Origin: Hybos culiciformis
Taxonomy: Eukaryota > Arthropoda > Insecta > Diptera > Hybotidae
Reading direction: 5' to 3'
Assembly (NCBI GenBank): GCA_964007475.1
Contig: OZ023273.1
Location: 63,994,108 to 64,058,107 of the forward strand
DNA length: 64,000 nucleotides
Part shown: piece by piece, positions 21,831 to 35,126 of the stretch
How positions within the stretch are numbered: position 1 is the first letter of the stretch
Layout: every line of letters begins with the position of its first letter
Translations under genes and position numbers: made by a program
Notes under the pieces: model-generated
The model's input: the letters and a program-made list of their open reading frames with translations, nothing else
Told to the model about the DNA's origin: nothing
Database searches by the model: none

Positions 21831-21869
21831 ACTATGAACATATATAACAATTTAAATCGAAATCCAGAC

Positions 21870-22270
21870 CCAAGTCCAAATCATTGGGCTCTAACCATTT
21901 TTTTTGAGTTCCTCTAATCGACTTCTATCCAGCCAATACTAATATATTAAAACCTTGTACAAATATCACTATTTTTCTAAATTCCTCTAATTGGCATCTA
22001 TCTTTATAGCCACAAACTTATTTTAATCAGAATTCATTTACACTTTCATAAAATATAAAATTTAAAAAAAATTGTATATGAAAATTATTTTGGCCTTTGG
22101 CTGTTGAGAGCCTGAAATGATAGAATTTCTGTTTCTGAAAGATATTGAGTTCGATTTAAAGTTCAAAGGAAGAAAATCGCTTGGTTGGTTGGTTCAAAAG
22201 TTATAGATATTATGAGTGGCAAACGGGCGGACGGATAGACCGTTTTTTGATTTTTCATGGAAAACAGACT
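21870..22270. repeat. diverged interspersed repeat, copy 1
   Basis: Shares scattered blocks with 32560-32830 in the same order: CCTCTAATCGACTTCTATC versus GCTCTAATCGATATCTATC, a TTGTTGACA-like block, and TTTTTCATGGAAAACA versus TTTTTCATTGAAAACA. Both copies are old. The repeat class is unknown. Confidence 0.45.
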
Positions 22271-22279
22271 AAAAACGTT

Positions 22280-25200
22280 TCGTTGTCGATTCTTAATATT
22301 GCAAAGGCAGAGCTTAGTTTCTATTTTATATTTCACGTTTCTTTTCTACATGACTTCTCGCAAGTAAAAATTGTAGTTTTTTTTTCTTGAACTTAATTGG
22401 TTGAGACATTTAACGGAAATTACATATTTTTTTTTTTTTAGTATTATTTCAGGCACCTAAAAATAAACCTTTAATTTTCAAATATGCCTAATAAAATTCC
22501 GGAAATTGGAAAAAAATAAAAAAAAAATCCTAAAATGCCTAAGAAAAAGTTTATTGTTCATTTTTTTTTTTTTTTGATTTTTGAGGTCAAATTTTTAAAT
22601 GTTTTTTTTTTTCTGTACTTTTTAATATTTCTTAGGATGATTAATTTATTTTGGATTTTATCAGTAAAAGAAAATGTATAACGTAATTTAATAAATTTGA
22701 ATTAAGTTACGAAAGGTAAATAAATAAAATAATTTAAAAAAAATTTATTTCAACTCATTTATGCAAAAGAGATTATAAATTAATCGAAATAATTGTGTTA
22801 CATAAGTCCATTACATACGTACGTACGTACGTATTTTTGTTGCTTGATATTTTGTTGTGATTCTTTTTTTTTAATCTAAAGTATACGGTTATATGGTCTG
22901 GTTTAGAGTTGGGGAACCTGCGGCGTTTTGAAATATATTTTACCATCTTACCACATTAATATCATTTAATATCATAATGTCATTATTTTATATCATGTTT
23001 TAAAGTAGAAATGTTTTTTTGAATAAATAATGAATTAATAATAATAAAATTGCATTTAAAATAAATTGAGAAATTTTAATTTATTGTTTTCGATTTAATT
23101 TATTGGGTTTCTAGAAAAAAAATGGTAATAATATATTTCATATGGCATAATAATATATTTCATATGGCAGCAAATAAAAAAGATGATAATAATAAATTTC
23201 ATATAGCAGCAAATAAAATTATATGCAGCGTGCTTGCAATTTTCAAATTTCAAAACTGGTACTCCCTGTTAAAAAGGTTCCCCTCCCTACGATTTTATCG
23301 AGCTGTTTGTGCTACAATGAAAGATTCTTGAAATATTTTCACTAAATTTAATAATAAAAATTAGTTTTATTAATCTTATAGACAAAGTGCATAATTTTTT
23401 TATTCATACAACTTAATTCCCATTAATTATTTTGTTCTTTGTTTTTTTTTTCAATTATTTCATAAATGTTAGCTTTTTGACAATAACGAAATTTTTTATT
23501 ATTTAATAAGTAAAATATATTCCATATCCTGAATTTTTCTTATATATCAATATATTGGATATAAGCTTAACTTGCGTGAAAGATCACAAAAGTTAAATTA
23601 TTTATGTGAAGGATCTGGCCAAACGTTTAATGTCGTTCAAGATCCATTATAGTCGTAATATTCGAACAATTTTAACACACTTTAGATACTTTAAGTGGAA
23701 AAGTATATCCTAATCACAACATATAAAAGTGTAAAATTATATCTCAGCATCAAATTATATATATTGTTATGATTGAATATAACTTGAGAATTGAAAGAAA
23801 TTTTTACTTCGTAGAGGTTAACAGACAAGTCCATAATACAAAATTTTATTCTTGAATGATCAAAGCTTTTAATAATTATAATAAAATAATCTGCTTATAT
23901 TTTTCGAACGACTTATGTACTTCTCTCTAATACTAAGAATATTTTCTTCATAATTCAAACTAAGGATATTTAAAAAAAAAAAAAAAAAACGAAGAAGGAA
24001 ATTATAGGGTTTTAAATTACTTGGAAAAAGTTTTTCCTCTTTGAAATTTAATCAAAAAAAAAATAAAAAAATTTTTTTTTCGATGCACGCAATAATAAAT
24101 TTCAATTAAAAAAAAAAATCTTTTTTTTTTTTTTTTTAAAGTCTGGAAGTTATGATAAATTATTATACTTTAATTCGTTTCAAAAAAAAAAAATATATAT
24201 ATATATATAAATAAATTTATTACGTGTTTATATTGCGAAGTACTTTGATACAAGGTTTGTAAATTTAATTTATTCAAAATTGATAACGCATTTTTGGAAG
24301 ATTTATTTTTTAAAATTTATTTATTTATATTTTTTTTTTTTTAGCAAATAACAAGATAATTCAATTTCTTCATAACGAAAATATTCAATATAATATACAT
24401 CTATGTATAATATAATATTTAATATTTCAAATCGATATGTATTAGTTTAAATTTTATAATTCAATCATCCATGTTCCTAAATAAATGACGAAGAGTTCTA
24501 GAAAAGGAAAGCTAATAAAAGCTTGGAGCTAAAACATTTTTTAACTTTGTTTTACTTGAATTTGTTCATAAATTTATGTTAAGTTAATGCCTATATCATG
24601 GGCATCATCGTTATTGAAATGTTTTATGGGCTTCCTGAAAAGAAAACTTATTTATAGGAATTTTCTTAAAGGAAACTGTTTTGGTTAATTTACGAAAATA
24701 ATTATTTTAACTTAAGTATATAGGTAATTTTTTAATAAGAAAATCTATTGAAGGTGAAAATAACAATATGTTAATAAATTTATTTTGTTGGCTATAATAT
24801 GGTATATTCCCAGTGACATTATTAGTACATCATATGGAATTATGATTTTAATTTATATCTACTGTCCATCTGAACTGTTTGTTGTTAAATATGAAAGACA
24901 CTCAATTGGAGACAAACATCAAAAACAAAATTCCAGTTACCTTGAAAAAAATTATATTAAGTATGTATATCTAAACAGAAATTTATCTCAAAATAATTTC
25001 ATGAAATTAAATATTAACTTTTTTTTTTTGCACATTTCAAAGAAAATAGTTCATCCATTGGGTTATTTAAAGCGTTTCTCACCTTCGTAATTCTTTAATT
25101 AAAGACATGGCATTATGCTATAAAAAAAAAAAACCCTGTTTAAGATTTTTTCATAATTTTCTTATTCATTCAATCTATTTTTTATTGAATAAATTTTCCA

Positions 25201-27820
25201 ACAAGATCATAAAATCAACATCTTTATCTTCAAAAAAAAAAAGAAAAAAGTTTTTGGTCATGAATATTTTTAGGGATAAAAAAATTATTATTTTTTTTTA
25301 TGTTCTCTTAAACGGCTTTGTGTTAATTGGTTTTATAAGATTAACAAAATAAAAGGGAGGCTACTAATAAATAAAACAAACTTAGTAAATATATAAAATA
25401 TAATTTATTAAAATCATGAAGAATATAAAAACTTATTAGCCTGAAATAAAATAATATTATGACACTTTAGAAAATTGGTTTTTTTTTTTAAGATAATTTT
25501 TTATAAGTCAACATTTTGAGAAAATTTGGAAAAACTTATAAGATATAATTATTATATATACACTAAATTATTATGTATAATTGAATTAATTATGAAATAA
25601 AAACCGTGATTTAATATTTTATAAGGAGATTATGAATTAAAAAACTTTAATTAGGTATTTTATATTAGAGTATTGAACATGAATATACTGTTCATTTGAA
25701 GAGATTATCCCGACTCACTATAATAATAGACAAATAATTCCAAAATTAATTTGATATGATCTGTTAAGAAATGACTTGTGAATGTTATTTTTATTGAGGT
25801 TTTACTAATAACTACGCATCAATATTTTTCTTACACAACTCCTTTATTGGTTTTAGATAAATTTTATGGTTCCTGAAACTAGTTTTAAAAATAGATTTAA
25901 AGTAATTCTATTGCAAGTTCAGAGTATTGAGACAAAAAAATAAAACTCTTCAATTTACTGGACGTTCAAAGTTTTTGAAAAATTATTGAAATGTTAAGAC
26001 TTTAGAAATATATTGAGGAAAATAAAATTAGAAAAATAAACGTTCCAAATAAAAATAAAATTAGGAAAATAAGCGTTCCAAATAAAAATTATTGTTGAGG
26101 TTTAACTTTTGTCCTATATTTTGTAATGTCAGTATAATGTTATTGTTCATAAACCTATATTTTTCAACAAATATTTGCAAAAAATCTCTGTACGATTATG
26201 TAAATGCTTTGTTTATGTTTCCTTTATGGTTAAGGTTCATGTAGTTTAGGAAAATTGTTTTTTTAACAGTTACAATTATTTAAAAAAAAACTCCTCTCTC
26301 TTTATACCTTTTTATTTATTTTTTTTCATTTTCCAAGTTATATAAAATAATTATTTGAGAGAAAATAAATTGTACAAATTTTTGAATGCTGTGATAATAA
26401 ACTGCCATTCTATATTAAACAGACCTTAGGGGATAACAAAAAAAAAATGCGAAAAAAAATTATTTAAATTAATGTTATTAATTAAAAGGTACCATTATAA
26501 ATTAAATAATTATAACGTTATGAATACAAAATTAAATTATTTATATACTACGGTCATTTATTTTACTACTGAGGATCGAAATCAGCAAAATTTATAATAA
26601 TGTCAGTTTATGTTATTTTTATCCACAAATGCTTTCAATAAAAATATATTAAAAACCACTTTTTTGACTTAATCCGCAATACGAAATAATCACACTGATT
26701 ATATTATTAATAGAAAATAAATAAGAGTAAAATTCATGTTACAATATTATTATAATACGATAGTAAAAGACGGACCAAAGAGAGCTTAAGTGGGGCCCAG
26801 GAACCATTTTATTTTATGTTAAATTTAGTTTTTGTTTTGATTTTACTTTGTCTTCTCGTTTTTCTTGTTTCGATTCATAATACTTTTGTCCTCAATATAT
26901 ATTGTTTTAGGTTGCTAAGTTCAACCATTATTTTTCGTAACTTTAATTTAAATACATTAATTTTTGACGGAACAAAAAATTAAATAATTGTAATAAAAAA
27001 AATTGGGAATCAAGCTCACTATAGTAAGAAACCAAATAACCTACGTAAGCTTGAGTAATACTATGTACGCTTTAAATATAATATGATTAAGATACATTAG
27101 TATTATGGTAAAAGGAAAAAAATACCTTAATTGTAATTACAATCAGTCAACATTCCGCAGTTGTCACACAGCAAAGTGACAAAATTCATTCATTAAGTGA
27201 ATTTAATGTAACTACCCCCTTAAACAGCAGTGTATGTATAGTACATATTCATGATTAAACTTATTTGAAATGTAAATCACATATACAGATTTCGATTTTA
27301 AAATTTATTATAGATATTAATATTTATTCTTTTGTTTCATTTTATTCAATTTAAAATAAAATAAAATGTGATAATTTCAGAGTTTAAAGAAAATTTTGCA
27401 TCTTTTACTTTAAGAAATTTTATTAATTTTCTTTTAATGCATAAAATATTTCTTGTAATGAATTTTTTATTATTTATTATCAAATATCTAGTTTCAAGTA
27501 TTTTAAGAAATTTAAACAGAACATAGTAGGGCAATTTTTAAAATCATAGTTATTACCTTTAATTCAGAATAATTTCATACCAAAGAATTCGAATTAAAGA
27601 GATAATGATCCGAGGATATTAAAATTTCTAGAGCGACAATTTTTTTTTATTATAATACTATAATACACTATATAATTCTACTTAGTTAAAGCTTGTGCAA
27701 TTTAATTTTTTTTTACAATTTCATAATATTTATTTTCGAAAAATACAAATAATAAAGAAAATATTATACTAAAAAAAAACTATTTTATTTGTAATTATAT
27801 TGTACATAAAAGATACGTAT
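22280..27820. other. AT-rich spacer with homopolymers and microsatellites
   Basis: No host exon or RNA gene is recognised. Contains (ACGT)n at about 22816-22833, long A or T runs near 23970-24190, a 39-bp direct duplication near 26020-26090 (CGTTCCAAATAAAAAT), and a short repeat near 23125-23215 (TTTCATATGGCA). ORFs here are lysine/phenylalanine-rich and lack recognisable domains. Confidence 0.5.
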
Positions 27821-27840
27821 CGTATGTATAATGCTTTACA

Positions 27841-28406
27841 GGCAATTTATCCAAATAACAATTCGACTGAATAACTTTTCGTCCAATAATTTGTCCAAAA
27901 AACCAATTCATCCAGTGAAAAATTTGTTCAAAACCATTTTTCTGTTTAAAAATTTCGTCAATCAAAAATTGTTCAATATATAACAAACTTCTTTTTTATG
28001 CTATTTTTTTTTAAATTGATTGAAATGTCCAATTAATTATAGATAAAAATAAATAGTTTTTTTTATTGCTGTGGTTGATTTATTCAAGGCTTTTTGTTTA
28101 TACTTAATTTCACATTTATACAAATTTTTTTAACGAATATAAATTATCAAACATTCAACTGGACCTTTAAGTAACGAACTTTGTCGCTGTAATTATGATC
28201 ATCATATTATATTTTAAGCCTTTTACAAAATATTATTTCCTTTGGTTTTATGGAACGAATTGTTGTTCAATGGACAAATTTATTGTTGTATTGGACGAAC
28301 TGTTTGTTAGTCGACGAATTGTTTATTGGATCAATATTGTTATTTGTATGAATTGCCTTGAACGAATTGTCTTCGGATGAACTGAGTTCGGGCAAATTGT
28401 CCGTCG
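27841..28406. repeat. foldback array built on GGACGAATTGTT
   Basis: The left side repeats TTCGTCCAATAATTTGTCC-like units. The right side repeats the complement, GGACGAATTGTT. The outer motifs pair: GGCAATTTATCCAAATAAC at 27841 with the complement of TTATTTGTATGAATTGCC ending at 28357. Units differ at many sites, so this is an old copy. No target duplication is clear. Confidence 0.55.
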
Positions 28407-28409
28407 TAT

Positions 28410-31120
28410 ACATTAGAGAAATATATTTTAAAGATTCTTTTCAATGTCATTATAAAAAAAACATTATTTTCTAAATGAGACAGCGAAGTTGTATTTTCGA
28501 AAATTTTATGCAAAAGTGAAAAAAAGTATACTATTCTCCAAGGCATATAATTGCATTTTTGCTCGTTTGTGAAAAATATATTTTATGTATAATTTTGATA
28601 GTTTTTGTTTGTTATATCTTGATATTTGTAATAAATTAAATAACCATCAAAGTATTTTACGAATATTGTATATAGTAAAATGAGCTTTCAGATGGTATTA
28701 TCCCAGGTGTTATGTACTTTAAACTAGTATTTTTTTTAGCTTAAAGAAGGAGTGTGAAAAGTTATTGGGTGTTGTGAATTTTTGGTACAAAATTGTAGTT
28801 TTCCGTGATTTTAATTAAAGGCATTCTACAAGCCTAGCTGAGTTTTAGAATTTAAAGAATTTTATGTTTTTCCAACATATTTTCACATAATATGCTTCCG
28901 AGAAAATGAGTATTTATTTCTTTGTAGTACACAAAAAAATCTCTTGTAATTTGTGTAATTTGTTAAATTTTTTCTATTCTTTACAGGATATTTTACAGAA
29001 TATTCTTCAAAGCTTGTGGTATTCTAAAAACAATAATGAGATTTCTTTGCGAAACTTTTTAATTCTTGATCAAATTATTTATAAAAATATTTTTATTCAA
29101 ATTTCTGATGTTAAAGAATGATGCTTTTATAAAATTCTGAATGCAACACGTTTATCTCAAAATTTTATTTTGATTTATGTAAAAGAACTGTTGATGCAAT
29201 ACAAAAATGAAATCATTATCCTAGAAAAAGTATTGAAGGCTGTTAAAGGATGTGTGCATAAAAATGTTTTCCATATTTTTTATTTTTTATTTATTTTTTT
29301 TTGAAGAAAATTGAATTCTCAAATTTCATTATTTTTTCATATACTTTTGGCGCTTTATTTTCTTCTCTTTATAACACAATAATATGCAAAGGAGATAAGA
29401 ATCTTGTTATGGAAATTATTATTATGAATGAATGCAAAAATACAATTTATGTGCACAGAAAATATGCAATATGCTCATTTGATTGAATTATTAAATTTTT
29501 ACGTTATTGTAAGAATTTTAAATTTTTATTTTTGAAATGATTTTATTGATATTGGCATTAAATTGAATTTTCAAAGAAAAATGCATTAAATTAGATTAAA
29601 TTAGATGTATTGAAAGCTTTAATAGTGGAAACATAACCAAGTAAATCGTAGGTGTAAATGATGCAGTTGAGATTTCAAACTGAATTTGTCTATTGTCCAA
29701 AATTGGTTGCAAATTAAAATGTAGAACGATAAATATTTTGGGAGTGCTTAGTATATGTAGTTAAGTTTGTGGAATTTCGGATTAAAAATCATACATAATA
29801 TCATAATGCAGTCAAAAATCTAAGAAAATCTATAAAAATTAGTAAATGAGTAAAAAATGTGTATAGCCCTCGAAAGTACCTAAGTATGAATTAGGAGCTA
29901 AGTAAAAAATGTGTATAGCCCTCGAATGTACCTAAGGATGAATTAGGAGCTAAGAAATTTTTTTTATTTTTTACTCTTAGTAGTAGAATAATGTCGATTA
30001 AATAACAATAAAATAATATTTGTAAATAACTTGGAATGACATGAAAATAAATTTAAATTAAAAATTTTAAGAGAAATTGGAATGAAATTGGAATGTCACT
30101 TAAAACCCTTTTCGACCAATAATACCCGTTTGTGAGTTTAGTTTTAAGCGTACGAAAATTTTAATTTTAATGGTTTTTATTTGTTTAAATCTAAAGAAAT
30201 TTTCAGATTAAATGACGATGCAACACAAAAGTGAGTGTCCTTTTTACAAGATTAGGGAACAAAGAAAAATGTTTTCGACTTCTTTTAGCTGTAAGGATTA
30301 AGGTACACAAATTTTCATCAAATTGTGATCATATTTCATTCTGTTCTAATACATTTTTCTTTACTATTTAGATGTATTTATTTTATTATCTAAGTCTACG
30401 ATCAAAATTCAATATTAGGGTATACTTGACTTGCCATTTCTAAGAATTTAACTACATTTTTAGTGTATTAAAAAAAATATCCTTGATTCACACCATAACT
30501 TTTCAATCATTGCAAAATAAATATTTTCCAAAGTATATACTATTAAAGCATAAAGTCATCATGACCAATGGTATACAATATACAATTACAGCTCATAAGT
30601 AAATCAAAAAATTTTATAAAAAATAAAAAACTAACTTAATTTGTGTAATTTTTCAACAACAATATGTATAATTTTTTTTTTCATTGTTTTTATTTAAATC
30701 AGAAATCTTTATGATTTAAAGTTCTTGATATACGTATAAATTCCAGAACTCGTTTAATCAAAATGACCAGCAATGTTTCATGATAAATAGAGCGAAAAAA
30801 AAGAACAAAAAAAAAAGTTTAGTATTTTATATCTAGGAAACTTTTGTTATATTCAGTTATTTGTGCGTAAATTGTATTTTTTTCCCATGGGGTTTTATGA
30901 ATGAAAAATTATAGTCAATTAATGTGGGTAAAAAAAAAGAATAAGCTTTTGAGTGGTTTGTAAAAAAAAGAAAATCTTATTGTGCATTGACAGAAAAATT
31001 GTTATTAAAGCTGTGTGTATATATAAAATGATAAGTATCTGTTATGCACAAGAAAATTGTTCATTTAAAAAATATTAGTTTAAAGAGAAAAATGTTTTCT
31101 TTTCCAAAATCATATATATA
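28410..31120. other. AT-rich spacer, nothing recognised apart from a short tandem repeat
   Basis: No supported gene. Confidence 0.5.
29849..29952. repeat. 52-bp tandem duplication
   Basis: AGTAAAAAATGTGTATAGCC starts at 29849 and again at 29901; the 52-bp units differ at only about two positions. Confidence 0.9.
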
Positions 31121-31129
31121 TGTAATTAT

Positions 31130-31752
31130 GGTGACATGAAATAACGCCCAAGATATTAACGTCCAAAAGGCGTTATTTCCCTCCGCTAGCGACGCAAATC
31201 TCACTGACCAACCGCACGCCCGCCGCCCTGCTGCCCCCCCCCCGTGTGCTTATCACACAAAATTTTTTTATCGAGGTCTTATTTCAGTTTTCAAAATGAT
31301 CGAGTTTCTGTGTTTCGCGGTTATAACAAAAATTTTTGTTATAACCGCGAAACGAATTTTTTTAAATTTTTTTGCCACATTTTTTCGCTGTTATGACAAA
31401 AAAAAATATGACATTTTTCGCGGTTATGACACTTTTATTTTTTATTTCGCGTTTATGACAAAAAAAAATCGCGGTTATGTCATGTAGCCACAAAAAACAG
31501 ATGTTGCTGCAAATAAAAATAAAAATCCACTTATTTAAATTGACTCTTTACTTTCATTTGGGTGTTAATTCGTCATATTTTCGGCTGTTATTTCCCATCA
31601 GAGAAATAAAGCCCAAACGCAATTTGGGCTTTATTTCGCACTACGGAGGGAAATAACGCCTTTTGCGCGTTAATACCTTGGGCGTTATTTCATGTCACCA
31701 GTGAAATATCGCCTTTTGGGCGTTAATATCTTGGGCGTTATTTCATGTCACC
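31130..31752. mobile_element. palindromic foldback element, family B, enclosing a family A copy
   Basis: Ends are GGTGACATGAAATAACGCCC and its complement, with inverted arms of about 55 bp. TGTAATTAT flanks it at 31121-31129 and 31753-31761, a 9-bp target duplication. The terminal 53 bp are duplicated at the right end (31647-31699, 31700-31752); only the outer copy has the matching flank. GGGCGTTATTTC-type motifs recur in both orientations, and AAATAAAGCCCAAA pairs with TTTGGGCTTTATTT at about 31604-31638. A G/C-rich stretch at 31165-31255 is unlike its surroundings. No transposase is present. Confidence 0.75.
31308..31489. mobile_element. partial family A palindromic element inside family B
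   Basis: Closely matches 16573-16772: the same TTCGCGGTTATAAC/GTTATAACCGCGAA head-to-head pair, then the same run of TTCGCGGTTATGACA motifs, ending at CATGTAGCC. The left end is missing, so no target duplication can be shown. Confidence 0.8.
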
Positions 31753-31761
31753 TGTAATTAT

Positions 31762-34119
31762 GTATTTTGTATTATGTAAAATTTGTCTAATTTGTCTAAA
31801 AAAAAAAAGTTTTTTTTTTTATTATTATTTTGGAAATAAATATAAGTTTCTTTTGAATAATATTGTTGACAAAAGTTGTAATTTTCTTTCGTTTCTTCGT
31901 ACAAAATTCAGATATTAACCCTTTGTTTACACATAATTACACATAGTTTTTTGATGCAGAACTTTTGGGTAGTTTAAAGTTCACCTCCAGCCTTGAGTAT
32001 TTCTTAGCCAATTTGTTGGTTTGAAATAATTTTTTAATAATCCACATTTATTTCATATTTAATCGAGAGATAAAAATCAAGTGAAAGAAGTTGTGTTTGA
32101 AATAAATTTGTAACTAAATATTGTTTCGTTCTATAACTATTATAGCTCCAATAATATTGCATTTAACTTTATTTTTCGTGACAGAACCTAGTTAAACTAA
32201 AAAAGTTTATAAACATTATGGTTTGTAGAGCTTTAAAGCTCTCTAAAATATATCTAAACATCTTTTATTTGCAACATTAAAACTTTGAAATTTGTTGAGA
32301 AACAAAATGCATTTTAATTTTTTTTTTCCTATAAACATTTTGTTAAAGCTTTTCTTTTTGCAGTAGTAAGTTTTATGGTTAATTGAAAATACAATAAATA
32401 TTTTAAATAGTACCTGCTGTTTCGGAATATGTATTAAAATAATAAATTTTTTTTTTGTTTGTAGATGGGTTTATTTCTGGGTCGTATTTCAAAAATATTT
32501 TACTTTGGGCTAATTATATTTTTTTAGCTCCTTTAATACCATATACAAATGTCATTTATAGTAATGACCTGAGTTCGAATCTTTAGAAACAATTCGTTTC
32601 GAGTTAAGGTTGCTCTAATCGATATCTATCTAACAAAATAATTTTCAAGTTTCAGGTTTCAAAAAATAGTAAATATATTTATTTTGTATACAATTTTTTT
32701 AGACCCTTAACTTGTTGACATTCACTAGTTCTAAAACTTTAAATTGTAGAATCTCAGCCTAAAGAATTGAAATCGATGGTTAATTAGTTATTGTCTTACA
32801 TTTTTCATTGAAAACATAATTTTGTAAAAAAAAACCTAAAACACTTTAAATAAATTTCTTGTATTATTCTATTGAGCAATTAACTTTGTAATATTCATCT
32901 TCAATTCATTATTGAAGCTTAACTATATATAAACCTATATATAATGACAAGCTTCTTCTATAACTTTTCTAAGTATCCTCTCCTTTTATTTTAAATATTC
33001 TCTTTTACAAAATAATAATACTTAAGTAAGTATAAAGATATAATTTTTATTTTTTTGTATAATGACTTCAAAAAAGTTAATAATAAGTTTTAATGACTCA
33101 AAAATACTTTTAAGCACATTATATACAACATCTTAGATATTTTTTTAAATAAGTTAAATTTTACAAAAAAAAAAAAATATAAATATAAAATATAAATATT
33201 TTCATTAATAATTTTTCCTATGTACCTACAACAATAGAGAGAAAAAAAAAATCATAAAATCATAAAATCTTAAATTGAGATTTTTTGTACAATTGAAACC
33301 AATTTGACAAAAAATTCTTAATTTTACAATTTCCTTAAAAATTTTCTTTTGTGTAGATACATACAAACATACATTTCTTTTCAACTTAATTTTATACCTT
33401 CCCTTCCGATGGAAAAGCAAAAAAAAAATAAATTTATTAAATAATGATTTTTTAAATTAATTTCAATGATTTTCTAAATTATCTTCTATTATGTTTTACT
33501 TATTCTTGAAGTACTTATTTTTTTTTTTTTTTTGAAATTAAATTTGGTAACAATATCCTGTTTTTTTTTTTTTTTTTTTTTTGATTAGGTAGGCCAAAAA
33601 AGTTTATTTTTTATTTTTTTTTTTTTACAAAGTTCAAGTCGTGCAACCTTATCTGAATAAAGGTATGTATATTTTTTTTTTCTTAATAGAAATTCCATTT
33701 TGAATTTTTTTTTTTTTTTTACCCATCATAAGGTTAAAAAAAAAATATTTTCTTTAATATTTTGTTTATTTTTTCATTTAAGGCATAAAAAAAGTTGTTG
33801 ATGTGGAAAAGAATCTATTTTTATATAAATTTTCGAATGAGCAAAAAAAAAAAGCATAAGAAAAGCGAACAATAATGGGAAAATTTGAAACTTTATTGAT
33901 AGCTTATTTTTACTTTTTTTTTTTTTTTGGGATATGAATTTGTCGATATACCTATTATTATACATATATATATATTTTTTAATTTAATTTATTTTGGATA
34001 AGAAAATTGTTTATATTGTTCCAAAGTGTATAAAAATAGGTATTATACATAATATTATGTTTTTATGAACATAATATATATATAAATATAGTATAAATTA
34101 TATTGAGATAGATAGTAAA
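31762..34119. other. AT-rich spacer with long T runs
   Basis: No gene is supported. Several runs of ten or more T lie at 33510-33930. Confidence 0.5.
32560..32830. repeat. diverged interspersed repeat, copy 2
   Basis: Counterpart of 21870-22270. Includes GAGTTCGAATCT, which resembles a tRNA B box and could mean a tRNA-derived SINE head, but no A box or tRNA fold is seen. Confidence 0.4.
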
Positions 34120-34127
34120 CTCTAGAG

Positions 34128-34528
34128 CAGCGTTTCCCAAACTATTTTTTTATCGAGGAATTTTTTTTGGTTTAAAATTTTTGACGGAAAAATTTTGAAA
34201 ATATGATGAATAATGCATTTAAGTTTTGGATTTTTAATATAATGAAAATTTAAATATAAATAAATTTATATCATTAATATATTATATGAACAACTTAATT
34301 GATTTCTGTATGTACTTTGTTTTTGTAGGTGTATAAAACGAAAACCCAGCTTCACATAAGTAAGTTGTTGGTAAAAGGTAAAAGAACTCGCATTGCACGT
34401 TCATTTCTGGGTTCGAACTGAGATAACACTTTTTTTTTAAAAGATTAAGAAAAGTTCATTTGGGTTCGCGAAACCCAATCAATTAGCCCAACCCTAGGGT
34501 TCCACGGAACAGACTTTGGGGAACGCTG
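34128..34528. mobile_element. hAT-type MITE, 401 bp
   Basis: Ends are CAGCGTTTCCCAAACT and, read inward on the right, CAGCGTTCCCCAAAGT. Flanks CTCTAGAG and GTCTAGAG match at 7 of 8. The end type is the widespread hAT form CAG.G.TTC.CAAAC. There is no coding frame. Confidence 0.8.
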
Positions 34529-34669
34529 GTCTAGAGTATATTTATATACGACAACTAATTCGCAAATAATAAAATACTGTAGTATGCAAATAAAAAGAAC
34601 TATTAATTATATTTATTAATATTATTAAGTTAATTAACATATAATTATTATCAAATCCTCTCAATTTTT

Positions 34670-34750
34670 TCTATATCATGGATGCAAGATACCTATCATG
34701 TATTATTTCTATATCATGGATGCGAGATACCTACCTATCATGTATTACAA
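34670..34750. repeat. short tandem duplication
   Basis: CTATATCATGGATGCAAGAT occurs near 34671 and, with one change, near 34710. ACCTATCATGTATTA follows each. Confidence 0.85.
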
Positions 34751-35126
34751 GAATATATGCTATCTTTGACATATTATTTTGTTTGCATTCTTTCCATCTA
34801 ATATCGTACATTTTAATTAATAAATAGGAGTATTATCTATTGATTGCTTTTTTTTTTTAGCTTAATAATAGAGTTATAACTTATTTTCCTCTAATAATAA
34901 ATATCTTTGTTATACTTAAAGTTTTGGCATGATGAAGAGATTTTTTTTTTTTTTGCTATGATATATTGATTAAAATACAATAACAACAAAATTGATTGAT
35001 TGTCATTTTCAGCTACAGGTATGATGATTAACATTGTTTTCTGTAATCGCCATTAGGAAGAAAAAATTAAAAAAAAAGTATTAATATTTAATTTAGCTTG
35101 TGATGGTAACATTTTTATTGCATACT

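Noticed and set aside
22816..22833. Palindromic regulatory site ACGTACGTACGT
   Set aside because: A simple tetranucleotide microsatellite.
24785..25352. ORFs of 101 and 81 codons
   Set aside because: Composition is that of translated A/T-rich DNA (Lys, Asn, Ile, Phe), with no domain, no flanking signals and no repeat.
34400..34420. tRNA B-box-like GGGTTCGAACT
   Set aside because: Lies inside a hAT MITE and no A box or cloverleaf can be formed around it.
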